64,000 bases of DNA from the NCBI RefSeq assembly GCF_001011155.1, contig NZ_CP011479.1, positions 2,374,501 to 2,438,500 of the forward strand. The letters run 5' to 3'. The position numbers were made by a program, and so were the translations under genes. A model generated the notes under the pieces. The model was not told the DNA's origin. It searched no databases and saw only the letters and a list, made by a program, of their open reading frames with translations. Below, in pieces: positions 35,775 to 45,654 of the stretch. The DNA comes from Hoeflea sp. IMCC20628. Lineage in GTDB: Bacteria > Pseudomonadota > Alphaproteobacteria > Rhizobiales > Rhizobiaceae. Numbering within the stretch: the first letter of the stretch is position 1; each line of letters starts with the position of its first letter.

Positions 35775-36357
35775 AAGGCCGGTCAGGACAAAGGCGTGGA
35801 ACGAGGATACCACATTGCACTTGGTCTTGACCGGCCACCCCACGACCCAGGAGATGCGGCGGACCTGACATCATGGGGTATCGGAGAATTTTCACAATTA
35901 TAGCCTGCCCGTGTGACAGTCTCAAAACGCTTCAGGCACGGTGGACAATTGTCCCAAAACAGAAACAAATCAATAGTTTCTTAACCTTATGTAGAAACTA
36001 CCTACGGGTGTGGTTAATATTGGAAATAATTTTAATCGTTTCTTCAACACCACAGCACTGCGGCACCGAGCACGACATTTGATCTCTATCCGCTTTGAAA
36101 ATCATTGTTCCCCCGCATGCCAGTCGCGATTCGGCATCTGTGCAGTCAATGTTGGTGAACTGCTTGGGCTTTTCTCTGGCAGATCAATGCTAATGCATGT
36201 CGCGTTCAATGGATACGCGGCGCTGTAGGGCATCGGGCAGAACCAGACACACCGAAAGGTACGAAGTTGTGTGGAAACTCATAGCGCGCTTGGCCAGACG
36301 ACGGAGGGTGACCGCCGTAACGAAATGCTCACCAGGGATTGGCTCAATGGCCCCGCG
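35775..36357. other. AT-rich intergenic stretch with inverted repeats
   Basis: No gene recognised. The part from about 35930 to 36070 is clearly richer in A+T than its surroundings. It holds a 12-base palindrome GGACAATTGTCC (35943-35954) and an inverted repeat TAGTTTC-N13-GAAACTA (35974-36000). These could be an operator, a promoter or the ends of a small RNA; nothing decides. The stretch follows the rpmG terminator and meets the end of pleD. Confidence 0.45.
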
Positions 36358-37731
36358 TCAGGCCGCCTGGCTGACAACGCGGTTACGACCGTCATGTTTG
36401 GCCTGGTAGAGCGCCTTGTCGGCACGGCGAAGCAGCGAATCAGCGGCTTCGCCGCCCTTTTCCAGCGTGGCGATCCCGACAGACGTTGTCAGAGGCGCAG
36501 CGCGGCCGGAAGCCGAGATCTTGAATGGTGCAGCGGCAATGGCATCCCGCAAGCGTTCTGCAACCTGAGCGGCGATCTCAGGCGTCGTATCGGGCATTAC
36601 CACCACGAATTCCTCGCCGCCATAGCGGCAAGCAAGATCCGCACCACGGACAGCGCCGCGGACCCGGCGGGCGAATTCACGCAATACATCATCGCCACCC
36701 TCGTGACCGTGGGTGTCGTTGATGGCTTTGAAATGATCAATGTCGGTGATCAGCACGGAAAGCGGCCGGTCGCGCCGGTTGGAACGTTCCACCAGCGTCG
36801 CCAGATGGGTGTCGAGATAGCGACGGTTATTAAGGCCGGTAAGCGCGTCCGTGACGGCAAACTCGACCGATTGTGACAGACTGGCACGCAACTGGTCCGA
36901 ATAGCGCTTGCGGCGGATCTGGGTGATGCTGCGCGCCACCAGTTCATTGGGATCGAGTGGTCTCAGCAGATAATCATTGACTCCAAGTTCGAGCGCCCGG
37001 ATCACCAGTTCTTCTTCGCCCTGCTCGGCGACCGCGAGCATCGGAATAAACCGCGTACGCTCGAGCGACCGCATCTGCGAACACAGCCGCAATGGATCAT
37101 AGTCTTCCAGCGCGGTGGAAACGATCACCAGTTCATAGGGTTTTTCAGCCGCTTCAAACAGGGCTGCCTGGGGATCACCGATCGCGGTGATCTCGGCAAC
37201 GCCCTTGAGCGCCCGTATCATGCGGTCCTGGGCGTTGGCACGCCCTTCCACCAGCAAGACCAGGCCCGGCTCTTCCAGCTGGCCCTGGTGCGGCGCCAGC
37301 AGGGTTTCCAAGCCAAGGCTGCGCGCGGTCTCGGCACGCAGACGAAGCTCATCGGTCAAAGCTTTGAACCGGATGAGGCTTTTCACCCGGGTCATGAGCT
37401 GCAGGTCGTTGACGGGCTTGGTCAGAAAGTCATCAGCACCAGCTTTAAGCCCACGCACCCGGTCGGCAGCCTGATCCAGCGCAGTCACCATGACAACCGG
37501 AATATGGGCGGTACGCGGATTGTTCTTGAGCCGCTCGCAGACTTCAAATCCATCAATTCCGGGCATCATGATGTCGAGCAGGATGAGGTCGACCGGCGTC
37601 TGGTCGCAGATCGACAATGCGGTCATTCCATCGGCGGCGGTCAGCACTTCGAAATATTCGGCCAGAAGCCGAGCCTCGAGAAGCTTCACATTTGCCGGAA
37701 TGTCATCAACCACCAGGATGCGTGCGGTCAT
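36358..37731 (-). CDS. pleD: PleD diguanylate cyclase response regulator
   Basis: A 457-residue response regulator that makes cyclic di-GMP and, in Caulobacter, controls the swarmer-to-stalked change. Order: receiver domain 1 (Asp53 in Leu-Leu-Asp-Ile-Met-Met-Pro), a second receiver-like domain without a clear phosphoacceptor (about 150-270), then GGDEF with Tyr-Gly-Gly-Glu-Glu-Phe near residue 370. The inhibitory I-site Arg-Gly-Ala-Asp lies five residues before it, so product inhibition is expected. divK is 15 bases upstream on the same strand, the standard divK-pleD operon. Confidence 0.96.
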   Translation of the reverse strand: MTARILVVDDIPANVKLLEARLLAEYFEVLTAADGMTALSICDQTPVDLILLDIMMPGIDGFEVCERLKNNPRTAHIPVVMVTALDQAADRVRGLKAGADDFLTKPVNDLQLMTRVKSLIRFKALTDELRLRAETARSLGLETLLAPHQGQLEEPGLVLLVEGRANAQDRMIRALKGVAEITAIGDPQAALFEAAEKPYELVIVSTALEDYDPLRLCSQMRSLERTRFIPMLAVAEQGEEELVIRALELGVNDYLLRPLDPNELVARSITQIRRKRYSDQLRASLSQSVEFAVTDALTGLNNRRYLDTHLATLVERSNRRDRPLSVLITDIDHFKAINDTHGHEGGDDVLREFARRVRGAVRGADLACRYGGEEFVVVMPDTTPEIAAQVAERLRDAIAAAPFKISASGRAAPLTTSVGIATLEKGGEAADSLLRRADKALYQAKHDGRNRVVSQAA

Positions 37732-37746
37732 GGTCTTACTCCACCC

Positions 37747-38118
37747 TCAAGCATCGCCAAGGTACGTCTTGATGGTTTCAATGAATTTGGGAACCGATAT
37801 CGGCTTGGAAATATAGGCTTCGCACCCGCCCTGACGGATGCGTTCCTCGTCGCCCTTCATCGCAAATGCGGTGACAGCGATGACCGGGATCATGTGCAGG
37901 TCGTCGTCCTGCTTGAGCCATTTGGTGACCTCCAGACCGGACACTTCTGGCAACTGAATATCCATCAGGATGAGATCCGGACGGTGCTGGCGCGCAAGGT
38001 CCATCGCTTCCATGCCGTTGCGGGTCTGGATCGTCTTGTAACCTGACGCTTCAATCAGGTCGCGGAAGAGTTTCATGTTGAGTTCGTTGTCTTCAACAAT
38101 CATCACTTGCTTTGTCAT
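37747..38118 (-). CDS. divK: Single-domain response regulator DivK
   Basis: A 123-residue receiver domain that relays cell-cycle signals from kinases such as DivJ and PleC toward CtrA control. It starts [19 protein letters not shown], almost the DivK signature, and has Asp53 in Leu-Met-Asp-Ile-Gln-Leu-Pro and Lys in Ser-Lys-Pro-Ile. I choose the ATG at 38118; four earlier in-frame codons (to 38130) are unlikely. No GANTC or clear CtrA site was seen in the 219 bases upstream. Confidence 0.96.
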   Translation of the reverse strand: MTKQVMIVEDNELNMKLFRDLIEASGYKTIQTRNGMEAMDLARQHRPDLILMDIQLPEVSGLEVTKWLKQDDDLHMIPVIAVTAFAMKGDEERIRQGGCEAYISKPISVPKFIETIKTYLGDA

Positions 38119-38337
38119 ACCCGTTCCCATCCCCGATCCGGCCTGGCCAACTGCCCGCCTGATACTGCTGTTGCCGGCGGCCGGTGGCCAGAAGTACCGG
38201 TTTCTGGCCGGTACGGTTTGCGGAGTTTTCGACCCGAAAATCCGGTCAACACGGTCACCATAGTTTCATTAGGTTGAAAAAGTGGTAATCGGACACTTCG
38301 AATGTGGTTCATGTCACCCTGAAGAGGCGCGAAGGCG

Positions 38338-38604
38338 ATGGCGGATGCAGAAGACACGGCGATTGCTGTGCTGGTTTGGCTTGCAGGCGAGCCCGAATTG
38401 ATGGGCCGATTTCTGGCTTTGACCGGACTTGAGGCCAGCAATATGCGCGATGCAGCCAAGGAGCCGGGTTTCCTCGCCGGTGTGCTCGGGTTCCTGATGA
38501 ACCATGAACCGACCTTGATGGATTTCTGTGCCGCCACCGACACCAAGCCTGAGACTGTTGCCCGCGCATTCCATGCTCTCGGCGGCGCAGGAGAAGCAGG
38601 ATGA
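38338..38604 (+). CDS. DUF3572 domain-containing protein
   Basis: An 88-residue helical protein of the alphaproteobacterial DUF3572 family, function unknown: Ala-Ile-Ala-Val-Leu-Val-Trp-Leu-Ala-Gly-Glu-Pro-Glu-Leu-Met-Gly-Arg-Phe, Gly-Phe-Leu-Ala-Gly-Val-Leu-Gly-Phe-Leu, and Phe-Cys-Ala-Ala-Thr. It is divergent from divK and overlaps the next gene by four bases. Confidence 0.9.
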   Translation: MADAEDTAIAVLVWLAGEPELMGRFLALTGLEASNMRDAAKEPGFLAGVLGFLMNHEPTLMDFCAATDTKPETVARAFHALGGAGEAG

Positions 38605-39257
38605 TGCTGATCCCCGACGCCGAGCATGATGATCTGGTCTTGACCGACCGCCCGCTGGTTGTGTGCGACATCGACGAGGTGGTGCTCGAGTTCCTCACGC
38701 CATTCCAGGCTTTTCTGGTCGACAACGGCTTTGAGCTGCGCCCCACATCGTTTCGCCTCAATGGCAATGTTTTCAGCCTTGCAGATGGGGTGGAAACCCG
38801 TGAAGACAAGGTGGCTGCGCTGCTGGAGGCCTTCTTCACCAGCCAAGATGAGTGGCAGACGCCGGTCAATGCCGCAGCCGACAGCCTTTCGCGCCTGGCC
38901 GAGCATGCCGATATCGTGTTTCTGACCGCGATGCCGCCGCGTCACCGCGCGGTGCGCCGACGGCTGCTCTCCCGACACGGCTTCGACTATCCGATGATTG
39001 CCACCGAATCGGCCAAGGGGCCTGCGGTGCTGGCCCTGCATGGATCGCGAACGCAGCCGGTGGTGTTTGTCGATGATATTTTCACCAATCTGCAATCGGT
39101 GCGCAAACATGTGCCCGACAGCTTGTTGCTCAACCTGATGACCAATGACATTTTTCGGGCTCTGGCGCCGCATCCGGGTGACGGCGTCGACATCGCTACT
39201 GACTGGGCTCACGCCGAAGCGCTGATCAAAGCCCATTTCGGACAGATCGCTGACTGA
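38601..39257 (+). CDS. HAD-like hydrolase family protein
   Basis: A 218-residue protein that looks like a HAD-superfamily phosphatase without known substrate. Motif I is Val-Val-Cys-Asp-Ile-Asp-Glu-Val; motif II Phe-Leu-Thr-Ala-Met-Pro; a lysine follows in Glu-Ser-Ala-Lys-Gly; and Val-Phe-Val-Asp-Asp-Ile fits motif IV. These cover the catalytic set. Coupled to DUF3572 by ATG overlap. Its last 32 bases are shared, on the other strand, with a decayed GNAT fragment. Confidence 0.72.
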   Translation: MMLIPDAEHDDLVLTDRPLVVCDIDEVVLEFLTPFQAFLVDNGFELRPTSFRLNGNVFSLADGVETREDKVAALLEAFFTSQDEWQTPVNAAADSLSRLAEHADIVFLTAMPPRHRAVRRRLLSRHGFDYPMIATESAKGPAVLALHGSRTQPVVFVDDIFTNLQSVRKHVPDSLLLNLMTNDIFRALAPHPGDGVDIATDWAHAEALIKAHFGQIAD

Positions 39258-39357
39258 AATAGTTGTGCCAACAGCCGTGACAGGCGCCCTGCAGTACGCA
39301 CAGGATCTCCAGGTGCGGCCACAGTTCGGGCGTGACGGGACGGATGGTCAGGCTCAT
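39226..39357 (-). pseudogene. N-terminal fragment of a GNAT acetyltransferase gene
   Basis: On the minus strand an ATG at 39357 opens Met-Ser-Leu-Thr-Ile-Arg-Pro-Val-Thr-Pro-Glu-Leu-Trp-Pro-His-Leu-Glu and goes on to Gly-Ala-Cys-His-Gly-Cys-Trp. This is the start of a GNAT subfamily with a Cys-x-Gly-Cys-Trp motif. Resemblance stops after about 33 residues; the frame then enters the HAD gene antisense and ends at a TGA. The rest of the enzyme is not in the neighbourhood, so it is a decay remnant. Confidence 0.65.
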
Positions 39358-39442
39358 TGGTTTTGGCTTTCAACGAAACGGGGCAATTCACTGAGTCGAA
39401 ATCTATTGCGAATTTGCTCGATGTTCAATATTTGTTCTCACC

Positions 39443-40747
39443 ATGTCCGCAGCGTCTTCCCTTCCCGGCTTTTGCCGTGACTGCCTGGCCACCGCCCGCG
39501 CGGAGGCAAGGCGGTGCCATGCCTGTGGCAGCCCACGCATCATCCGCCACGCCGAGATCGACACGCTGACGCTGGCGCATGTGGATTGCGACGCGTTTTA
39601 CGCAACGGTGGAAAAGCGCGACAATCCGGAACTTGCCGACAAGCCGGTGATCATCGGCGGCGGCCAACGCGGCGTGGTCTCGACCTGCTGCTACATCGCC
39701 CGCATTCATGGCGTGCGTTCGGCCATGCCTATGTTCAAGGCGCTCGAGGCCTGCCCCGATGCGGTGGTGATCAAGCCGGACATGGAAAAATATGTCCGCG
39801 TCGGGCGCGATGTCCGGCGGCTGATGGAAGAACTGACACCCCTGGTGCAGCCGATCTCCATCGACGAGGCATTTCTGGACCTTGCCGGAACCGAGCGATT
39901 ACACAAGGACACCCCTGCCCGCACCCTGGCGCGCTTTGCCGCCCGCGTTGAAGCCGAGATCGGCATCAGCCTGTCGGTCGGATTGTCCTACTGCAAGTTC
40001 CTCGCCAAGGTGGCCTCCGATCTCGACAAGCCGCGCGGATTCTCCGTCATTGGCAAACAGGAGGCACTTGAATTTCTCAAGCCGCGCCCGGTGACCATGA
40101 TCTGGGGCGTCGGCAAGGCCTTTGCGGCGACGCTGGAGCGCGATGGCATCCGGACCATCGGCCAGTTGCAGACGATGGAAGAAACCGCGCTGATGCGCAG
40201 CTACGGGGTGATGGGCAAGCGGCTGTATCATCTGGCCCGCGGTGAGGACGAGCGCACAGTTCATCTCAATGAGGGCGCCAAGAGTGTTTCAGCCGAAACC
40301 ACCTTCAATTCCGACCTGTCGGACGCCAAGGACCTCGTGCCGGTGCTCAGGCGGCTCTCGGAAAAGGTGTCTGCCCGGCTCAAGGCCTCCGCGATCGCCG
40401 GACAAACCGTGGTGCTGAAGCTCAAGACGTCGGATTTCAAAAGCCGGACGCGCAACCTCAAGCTTGAGGACCCGACCATGCTGGCCGACCGGATTTTCCG
40501 CACCGGGCTGCATCTGCTGGAGCGCGAGCTTGGCCCGGACCTGTTCCGGCTGATCGGCATCGGCGTTACCGACCTCACCGACGCGGCGCGCGCCGATCCG
40601 CCCGACCTGGTCGACCCGGCAGCGGCGCGGCGAGCAGTGGCAGAAAGCGCTATCGACAAGGTGCGACAAAAATTCGGCCAAAACATAGTCGAAACAGGAT
40701 ATACATTCGGGACATCACGCAAGCTTCGGCAGGCGGAGGAGGACTGA
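39443..40747 (+). CDS. dinB: DNA polymerase IV with N-terminal cysteine extension
   Basis: A Y-family translesion polymerase of 434 residues. Catalytic acids are visible in Ala-His-Val-Asp-Cys-Asp-Ala-Phe-Tyr and Ser-Ile-Asp-Glu-Ala-Phe-Leu-Asp, with [12 protein letters not shown], helix-hairpin-helix and little-finger regions following. Unlike E. coli DinB, about 42 residues precede the polymerase, with Cys11-x-x-Cys14 and Cys25-x-x-Cys28, a likely zinc site; I know this extension from rhizobial homologues. No classic beta-clamp motif stands out at the C-terminus. Confidence 0.93.
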   Translation: MSAASSLPGFCRDCLATARAEARRCHACGSPRIIRHAEIDTLTLAHVDCDAFYATVEKRDNPELADKPVIIGGGQRGVVSTCCYIARIHGVRSAMPMFKALEACPDAVVIKPDMEKYVRVGRDVRRLMEELTPLVQPISIDEAFLDLAGTERLHKDTPARTLARFAARVEAEIGISLSVGLSYCKFLAKVASDLDKPRGFSVIGKQEALEFLKPRPVTMIWGVGKAFAATLERDGIRTIGQLQTMEETALMRSYGVMGKRLYHLARGEDERTVHLNEGAKSVSAETTFNSDLSDAKDLVPVLRRLSEKVSARLKASAIAGQTVVLKLKTSDFKSRTRNLKLEDPTMLADRIFRTGLHLLERELGPDLFRLIGIGVTDLTDAARADPPDLVDPAAARRAVAESAIDKVRQKFGQNIVETGYTFGTSRKLRQAEED

Positions 40748-40840
40748 ACCCACTTCTGGTTCAGTTGGCCGCGGAGTTTTGGCATGATCAAGACTGCGCC
40801 AATCAGCGGGGTTGGCAAAGACGTGGGAGCATCCTGAATC

Positions 40841-42049
40841 TTGACACCTTCTTCTTCCTTGCGCGAGCGGCTGCTATTGCCAGCCGGCGTTTTGATTGCC
40901 GGACTGCTTCTGGCGGCACTCGTCTATGCCGCACTGACCGAAGTTGGCGGAAAGAATTCCGCGGCTCTGGTCGCCGATGCATTTTTGAACGGCCGACTGT
41001 GGGTTGAAACCTGCTTCGATCTCGATTGCGCCAGTTTCAATGGCCGGACCTATGTGGTGTTTCCGCCATTCCCCGGCTTTGCCGCGATGCCGCTGGCTGC
41101 CATCGGCGGAGCATCAACTTTCGGCTTCATCCCTCTGACAATACTCTGTTTCCTGTTGTCACTGTTGATATGGATCCGTGTCTTCCGGCTGTTGGGAGTG
41201 AGGTATCCGGCATGGATCTGGCTGATTATGGCGGTCGGCTTTTCCAGCCCCCTGCTCTTTGTCACCATTCGTGGTGACGGCATTTGGTTCTTCGCCCAGT
41301 CTATCGGATTCCTGATGACCAGTCTGGCCATTCACGAGGCGTTGGCCGGGCGTCTGGTAAGCGCAGGCGTGGCTATATCCTGTGCCTTTCTGAGCCGGCA
41401 GATGAGCATCTTCTACGTACCGCTGCTTTTGATCTTTTCGCTGCGGACCGAGGCGCCGCTGTTGTCGGCAATGCCGGACAAGATCAACCGGACGATCAAA
41501 CTGGGGATACCGGTGGTTGCGGCGATCGGAATTTATCTACTCTACAATCAGGCCCGCTTCGGCTCGCCGTTCGATAGCGGCTACGCCTATATCGACTATC
41601 CACCCGGCATTCTGAAAGAGCGGCTGGCCACGCATGGATTGTGGAGCCTGAGCTATTTGCCCTTCAATCTTTACCATGCGCTGGTGCAGGGATTTCACGC
41701 GCGGTTCGAGGGGCCGGGAAACATGGAGCTGGTAGGAATTGACCGTTTCGGCACCGCATTCCTGGTGGCGAGCCCATGGTTGGCGATGCTGTTTTTCACT
41801 CCGATCAACCGCCGCACCGTGTTTTCCGGGCTACTGGTGGCGGGGCTGATCACGGTGATGCTGTTTTACCACTCCAACGGCTACACCCAGTACAATGTCC
41901 AGCGCTATATGCTCGACTGGCTGCCGGCGGCACTGGTGATGCTCGCCTATGCAATTCAACGCCAGAAGTCACCGCTGTTTCCACTGACCGTGCTGTGGGG
42001 CATGGGACTGAATGCCATAACCATTGCCACCATGGCGGTTGTCCATTAG
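40841..42049 (+). CDS. Polytopic membrane protein, GT-C glycosyltransferase-like
   Basis: About 402 residues with nine to eleven hydrophobic segments. After the first segment comes a periplasmic-type loop (Asn-Gly-Arg-Leu-Trp-Val-Glu-Thr, Phe-Pro-Pro-Phe-Pro-Gly), then Arg-Gly-Asp-Gly-Ile-Trp-Phe-Phe-Ala-Gln-Ser, and a late loop Ser-Asn-Gly-Tyr-Thr-Gln-Tyr-Asn-Val-Gln-Arg-Tyr. This layout resembles GT-C/family 39 enzymes that use lipid-linked sugars, but no decisive catalytic motif is seen, so substrate and reaction stay open. The start is TTG at 40841, with GGGAG 11 bases upstream, slightly far. Confidence 0.65.
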   Translation: MTPSSSLRERLLLPAGVLIAGLLLAALVYAALTEVGGKNSAALVADAFLNGRLWVETCFDLDCASFNGRTYVVFPPFPGFAAMPLAAIGGASTFGFIPLTILCFLLSLLIWIRVFRLLGVRYPAWIWLIMAVGFSSPLLFVTIRGDGIWFFAQSIGFLMTSLAIHEALAGRLVSAGVAISCAFLSRQMSIFYVPLLLIFSLRTEAPLLSAMPDKINRTIKLGIPVVAAIGIYLLYNQARFGSPFDSGYAYIDYPPGILKERLATHGLWSLSYLPFNLYHALVQGFHARFEGPGNMELVGIDRFGTAFLVASPWLAMLFFTPINRRTVFSGLLVAGLITVMLFYHSNGYTQYNVQRYMLDWLPAALVMLAYAIQRQKSPLFPLTVLWGMGLNAITIATMAVVH

Positions 42050-42090
42050 CAACAGCGCCTTGAAATAACGTATTTAAGCCACCGCACAGC

Positions 42091-45000
42091 TTAAACCAGT
42101 TCGACATCCAGCACGCCGGGCGCCGCCTTCAGCGCCGAGGCAATCTGTGGCGTGATCCTGTAGCGGTCCGACAGCGTCACCTCGATTTCGCGGCGGCCAT
42201 CATCCTTGATCATGACAAATGACACCTGCCCCTCGCCACGGGTTTTCAGATGCGTCGATACAGAATTGAGCGGCTTTGAATCACGCATATAGACCCGCAG
42301 TGCGGACTGGCCGCGCGCCGCCCGGTCTTCCAGCGAATCGGCAGTCTGGATCCGGAGCCCGACACCTTCCGGCCGTTCCTCGGCGGTAACGGTGATGACG
42401 ATCGACTTGCCGGGTTCGAGCAGGTCCCGGTAGAGCGCCAGGCCTTCGGAAAACAGCACTGCCTCATACTGACCGGAGCTGTCGGAAAAGGCGATGATGC
42501 CCATCTTGTTGCCGGTGCGGGTCTTGCGTTCCTGCTTGCTGGTAACGGTGCCTGCAAGCCTGCCGGCAGTGGCGCCGGCCTTGACCGCGAGCGAGAAATC
42601 CGCCCAGGTCTGGACTCGCATCTTGGCCAGCAATTCATTATAGGAATCAAGCGGATGGGCGGACAGGTAAAAGCCCAGCGCCTGGTATTCGCGGTGCAGC
42701 TTGTCGGCTGGCAACCAGGGCATGACAGCGGGCAACTGTATGGTTTCGGCCTCTGTCGCACCACCGCCGCCGATACCGAACATGTCGCTCTGCCCGCTGA
42801 TGCGGTTTTCCTGGGCGCGCTGGGCAAAGCCCAGAATCCGGTCAAGGCCGCCACTCAAGGCAGCACGCTCCTGGCCAAAACAATCGAAGCCGCCGGCGGC
42901 GATCAGGCTTTCAAGCACCCGCCGGTTGACCTGGCGGGGATCAATGCGCGTGCAGAAATCCTCGAGTGAAGCAAAAGCTTCATCGCCGCGGACCGTCACA
43001 ATATGCTCGACGGCCGCATCGCCAACGCCCTTGATGGCAGCCAGCGCATAGTAGATCCGGTTGTCGCCGGTTTCGAAATGGCGGAAGCTGGTCTGCACCG
43101 ATGGCGGCACAACTTCGATGCCCAACCGCTTGGCGTCCTGACGGAAGTCATTCAGCTTGTCGGTGTTGGACATATCGAGCGTCATCGAGGCGGCGAGAAA
43201 CTCGACCGGATAATGCGCCTTGAGATAGGCCGTCTGATAGGAAACGATACCGTAGGCCGCGGCATGAGACTTGTTGAAACCGTAATTGGCGAACTTGGCG
43301 AGAAGGTCAAAAATCAGATTGGCCTGCGGCTTGGACACGCCGCGTTCGACGGCGCCATCGACAAAGCGGGCGCGCTGCTTGTCCATTTCCGCCTGGATCT
43401 TCTTGCCCATGGCGCGGCGCAAAAGGTCGGCTTCGCCGAGCGAATAGCCGGCCAGAACCTGGGCGATCTGCATCACCTGTTCCTGGTAGACGATGACGCC
43501 CTGGGTTTCGGCAAGAAGACCATCGATCTTGGGATGGATCGACGCCAGTTCCTCCTCGCCATGCTTGCGCGCATTGTAGACCGGGATGTTTTCCATCGGG
43601 CCCGGACGGTAGAGCGCCACCAACGCGATGATGTCCTCGATCCGGTCGGGACGCATGCCGATCAGCGCCTTGCGCATGCCGGCCGATTCCACCTGGAATA
43701 CGCCGACGGTTTCGCCGCGCGACAGCATCTCGTAGGTCGGAGTGTCATCAAGCGGCAAGGTTTCGAGATCAATGGTAATATTGCGCTTGGCGATAAAACC
43801 GACCGCAGTCTTGAGAACCGTCAGGGTCTTGAGGCCAAGAAAGTCGAATTTGACCAGGCCTGCCTGCTCCACCCATTTCATGTTGAACTGGGTGACCGGC
43901 ATGTCAGAGCGCGGATCGCGGTACATCGGCACAAGCTGCGACAAGGGCCGGTCGCCAATGACGATACCCGCGGCGTGTGTCGAGGCGTGGCGGTACAGAC
44001 CCTCAAGCTTTTGCGCGATGTCGAGCAAGCGGCCAACCGCCGGTTCCTTTTCGACTTCCTCAGCGAAGCGCGGCTCTTCCTCGATCGCCTTGTGCAGTGG
44101 CGTTGGAGCGGCTGGATTGTTGGGCACCAGTTTGCAGATGCGGTCGACCAGACCATAGGGCATTTCGAGCACCCGGCCGACGTCGCGCAAGGCGGCGCGC
44201 GCCTGCAGGCTTCCGAATGTTATGATCTGCCCGACCTGCTCGCGGCCGTATTTCTTCTGCACATAGCGGATCACCTCTTCACGGCGATCCTGGCAGAAAT
44301 CGATGTCAAAGTCGGGCATCGATACCCGGGCGGGGTTGAGAAAGCGCTCAAACAGCAGAGAGAAGCGCAACGGATCGACGTCGGTGATGGTCAACGCGTA
44401 GGCGACCAGCGAACCAGCGCCGGAACCACGGCCAGGACCTACCGGTATGCCCTGATCCTTAGCCCACTTGATGAAGTCAGCCACGATTAGGAAGTAACCG
44501 GGAAATTTCATTGACTCGATGATGTCGAGTTCGACCTGCAACCGCTCGCGATAGTCCGTTTCGACAAATCCGTCGGCCATGCCGGTCCGGGCAAGCCGGC
44601 GCTCCAGCCCCTCGAGCGATTGCCGCCGCAATTCGGAGGCTTCGGCGGCCAGAGCTGCCTCCGGGTCATCCTCACCACCACCGGTGAACCGGGGCAGGAT
44701 CGGAGCGCGGCTCTCGACAATCGCGCTGCAGCGACGGGCGATTTCCACTGAGTTTGCCAACGCTTCCGGAATGTCGGCAAACAGGCTTGTCATTTCGCTG
44801 CGGGATTTCAGGCAATTGTCGACGCTCAGACGCGGCCGCCGATCATCGGACATGACCGCATTGTGGGCAACCGCCATCAGCGCGTCATGGGCCTCGAAAT
44901 CATCGGGGGTGGGAAAGAACGCCTCGTTGGTCGCAACCAGCGGCACTTCGCACTCATAGGCGAGCGCAATCATCTTGGCTTCGTGTGCCCGGTCAAATCC

Positions 45001-45654
45001 GCGCTGGCGCTGCAATTCGACATAGAGCCGGTCGCCGAACACGGATTTGAGTCGTTCAAGACGGTCTCTGGCCCGGTCCGGATATCCCTCGCGCAAAACC
45101 TGATCCACCGGCCCACCGGCAGCACCGGTCAGGGCAATCAGCCCTTCGGCGCCCTGTTCAAGCCATGACAGCGAAATATGCGGACGATCGCTGTTGTCTC
45201 CATCGAGATAGGCCTGGCTGACAAGCGCCACCAGCCGGTCATAGCCAGCCGCCGTCGCTGCAAACAAGACTATGTGCGGCGCCTTTTGCAGATGATCACG
45301 ATGAGAACGGCGCTCCGTGTCCTGGCCATCCTCCATGTCAATATCGAGTTGGCATCCGATGAGCGGCTGAATGCCCGCTTCGATGGTCTTGACCGAAAAC
45401 TCTAATGCCCCGAACAGATTGTTGGTGTCGCTGATGGCCAGCGCAGGCTGATCGTCAGCCACTGCCCGCTTGATCAGGGTCTTGATCGGCAGCGCGCCCT
45501 CAAGCAGCGAATAGGCAGAATGAACGCGCAAATGCACAAAGCCCGGCCACGCTTCCGAGCTGCGGCCTTCGATATTGGTGTCACGCTCACGCGCCTGCTG
45601 CGTACCCGCAGCCAGATTGGCCAGCACCTTGGCCGACTTGCTTTCCCGCGCCAT
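42091..45654 (-). CDS. dnaE: DNA polymerase III alpha subunit
   Basis: The replicative polymerase, 1187 residues. Order: PHP domain (Phe-Val-His-Leu-Arg-Val-His-Ser-Ala-Tyr-Ser near residue 40), catalytic palm with Gly-Pro-Gly-Arg-Gly-Ser-Gly-Ala-Gly-Ser and Pro-Asp-Phe-Asp-Ile-Asp-Phe, finger region with Tyr-Gln-Glu-Gln-Val-Met and Asn-Lys-Ser-His-Ala-Ala-Ala-Tyr, helix-hairpin-helix, and an OB fold near 1010-1090. The N-terminus is about 35 residues longer than in E. coli, as common in this order. The last residues replace the tau-binding tail by a short form. Stands alone. Confidence 0.96.
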   Translation of the reverse strand: MARESKSAKVLANLAAGTQQARERDTNIEGRSSEAWPGFVHLRVHSAYSLLEGALPIKTLIKRAVADDQPALAISDTNNLFGALEFSVKTIEAGIQPLIGCQLDIDMEDGQDTERRSHRDHLQKAPHIVLFAATAAGYDRLVALVSQAYLDGDNSDRPHISLSWLEQGAEGLIALTGAAGGPVDQVLREGYPDRARDRLERLKSVFGDRLYVELQRQRGFDRAHEAKMIALAYECEVPLVATNEAFFPTPDDFEAHDALMAVAHNAVMSDDRRPRLSVDNCLKSRSEMTSLFADIPEALANSVEIARRCSAIVESRAPILPRFTGGGEDDPEAALAAEASELRRQSLEGLERRLARTGMADGFVETDYRERLQVELDIIESMKFPGYFLIVADFIKWAKDQGIPVGPGRGSGAGSLVAYALTITDVDPLRFSLLFERFLNPARVSMPDFDIDFCQDRREEVIRYVQKKYGREQVGQIITFGSLQARAALRDVGRVLEMPYGLVDRICKLVPNNPAAPTPLHKAIEEEPRFAEEVEKEPAVGRLLDIAQKLEGLYRHASTHAAGIVIGDRPLSQLVPMYRDPRSDMPVTQFNMKWVEQAGLVKFDFLGLKTLTVLKTAVGFIAKRNITIDLETLPLDDTPTYEMLSRGETVGVFQVESAGMRKALIGMRPDRIEDIIALVALYRPGPMENIPVYNARKHGEEELASIHPKIDGLLAETQGVIVYQEQVMQIAQVLAGYSLGEADLLRRAMGKKIQAEMDKQRARFVDGAVERGVSKPQANLIFDLLAKFANYGFNKSHAAAYGIVSYQTAYLKAHYPVEFLAASMTLDMSNTDKLNDFRQDAKRLGIEVVPPSVQTSFRHFETGDNRIYYALAAIKGVGDAAVEHIVTVRGDEAFASLEDFCTRIDPRQVNRRVLESLIAAGGFDCFGQERAALSGGLDRILGFAQRAQENRISGQSDMFGIGGGGATEAETIQLPAVMPWLPADKLHREYQALGFYLSAHPLDSYNELLAKMRVQTWADFSLAVKAGATAGRLAGTVTSKQERKTRTGNKMGIIAFSDSSGQYEAVLFSEGLALYRDLLEPGKSIVITVTAEERPEGVGLRIQTADSLEDRAARGQSALRVYMRDSKPLNSVSTHLKTRGEGQVSFVMIKDDGRREIEVTLSDRYRITPQIASALKAAPGVLDVELV

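Noticed and set aside
36002-36228. Small pilin-like frame after the rpmG terminator
   Set aside because: The GTG-started frame near 36010 has no ribosome site, no prepilin cleavage motif and a charged C-terminus.
38119-38337. GANTC methylation or CtrA sites at the divK promoter
   Set aside because: No GANTC and no TTAA-N7-TTAA pattern found in the divergent region.
43003-44490. 495-codon plus-strand open frame
   Set aside because: Antisense to dnaE.
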